Origin: WHSP01 sp964424945
GTDB lineage: Bacteria > Gemmatimonadota > Gemmatimonadetes > Longimicrobiales > Longimicrobiaceae
Assembly: GCA_964424945.1 (NCBI GenBank)
Contig: CAYRLB010000135.1
Location: 1-6,103 of the forward strand
DNA length: 6,103 nucleotides
Direction of reading: 5' to 3'
Shown piece by piece: positions 5,694-6,103 of this stretch. The notes under the pieces were generated by a model. It was not told the DNA's origin. It made no database searches and was given only the letters and a program-made list of their open reading frames with translations. Position numbers and translations under genes: made by a program. The stretch's first letter is position 1, and every line of letters starts with the position of its first letter.

Positions 5694-6103
5694 ATGAGAC
5701 TCGCTGCCGCCGTCCTCGGCTCCTTCCTCCTCCTCCCTGCCGCCCTCCTCGCGCAGACTCCCGCCGTCCAGCCCGCCAACGGCATCGACCCCGCGCGCCT
5801 CACCCGTGTCGACTCCGTCCTCCAGGGCCACGTCGACACTCAACGCATCGCCGGCGCCGTCGCGCTCGTGATGCGGGATGGTGAGATCGTCTACGAGCGG
5901 GCGTTCGGCTGGGCAGACCGCGAGGCGCAGACGCCGATGCGAACGGAGAACATCTTTCGCATCGCGTCGCAGACAAAGGCAGTGGTCAGTGTGGCGACGA
6001 TGATGCTTGTCGAGGAGGGGAAGATAAACCTGCTCGACCCCATCACCCGCTGGATGCCGACCTTTGCGAACGCGACAGTCTCCACCGTGACCGACTCCGG
6101 CCG
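5694..6103 (+). CDS. secreted serine hydrolase, beta-lactamase/class C family, 3' end missing
   Basis: The frame is open to the window end; 136 complete codons are seen of a family that usually has 350 or more. Residues 1-20 are a Sec signal peptide (Arg at position 2, hydrophobic core, LLA before Q21). The mature part begins near IDPARLTRVDSVLQGHV and continues with GAVALVMRDGEIVYERAFGWAD (54-75), the typical first beta strands of the PF00144 family. The catalytic motif SxxK is S92-Q-T-K95, inside FRIASQTKAV, followed by the helix MMLVEEGKINLLDPI (103-117) typical of the family. Members include class C beta-lactamases, D-Ala-D-Ala peptidases and esterases; the tyrosine (YxN) and C-terminal motifs that would help separate them lie beyond the window. 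An in-frame TAA at 5682-5684 makes ATG 5694 the first possible start. It likely acts in the periplasm or at the surface. The first 55 codons are markedly C-ending compared with what follows. Confidence 0.85.
   Translation, partial: MRLAAAVLGSFLLLPAALLAQTPAVQPANGIDPARLTRVDSVLQGHVDTQRIAGAVALVMRDGEIVYERAFGWADREAQTPMRTENIFRIASQTKAVVSVATMMLVEEGKINLLDPITRWMPTFANATVSTVTDSG

Noticed and set aside
1..6103. A defence, toxin-antitoxin, CRISPR or mobile-element system
   Set aside because: No gene family or repeat architecture of such systems was found on either strand.

Overview
The window is GC-rich bacterial chromosomal DNA with every supported gene on the + strand. It holds five protein genes, two of them cut by the window edges. 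In order they are: the 3' part of a Tat-exported Gfo/Idh/MocA-like oxidoreductase (1-1074), an aminoglycoside-phosphotransferase-fold kinase (1177-2115), an AlaA-type glutamate-pyruvate aminotransferase (2180-3421), a putatively exported right-handed beta-helix (pectate-lyase-like) protein with a Gly/Pro-rich insert (3693-5369), and the 5' part of a secreted serine hydrolase of the beta-lactamase/class C family (5694-end). No rRNA, tRNA, CRISPR array, transposase or phage gene was seen.

The organism cannot be named from these genes. A GC-rich genome, a Tat-exported Gfo/Idh/MocA protein, a signal peptide ending LLA-Q, weak or missing Shine-Dalgarno sites and secreted hydrolases would suit Gemmatimonadota or a similar soil or sediment lineage. 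That is an inference with low confidence.

Region by region: 1-1074 is the oxidoreductase, followed by a small GC hairpin (1077-1096). The kinase follows after a gap of about 100 bases. The aminotransferase comes 64 bases later, behind three tandem 7-base repeats, so kinase and aminotransferase could share a transcript. A 271-base gap (3422-3692) carries the best sigma70-like promoter of the window (3465-3494) and a leader of about 190 bases with three potential hairpins, feeding the beta-helix gene. A 324-base gap (5370-5693) has no convincing gene but is dense in inverted and direct repeats. It ends in a TATAAC box placed so close to the hydrolase start codon that the mRNA may be leaderless.

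The genes do not form an obvious single pathway. The first and the last two encode exported or probably exported proteins that could act on carbohydrate or cell-wall material; the middle two are cytoplasmic (a small-molecule kinase and alanine synthesis). I found no clear new multi-gene system. The points most worth a second look are the oxidoreductase that has lost family-defining cofactor motifs, the structured leader of the beta-helix gene, the repeat-rich gap before the hydrolase, and the possible leaderless start.
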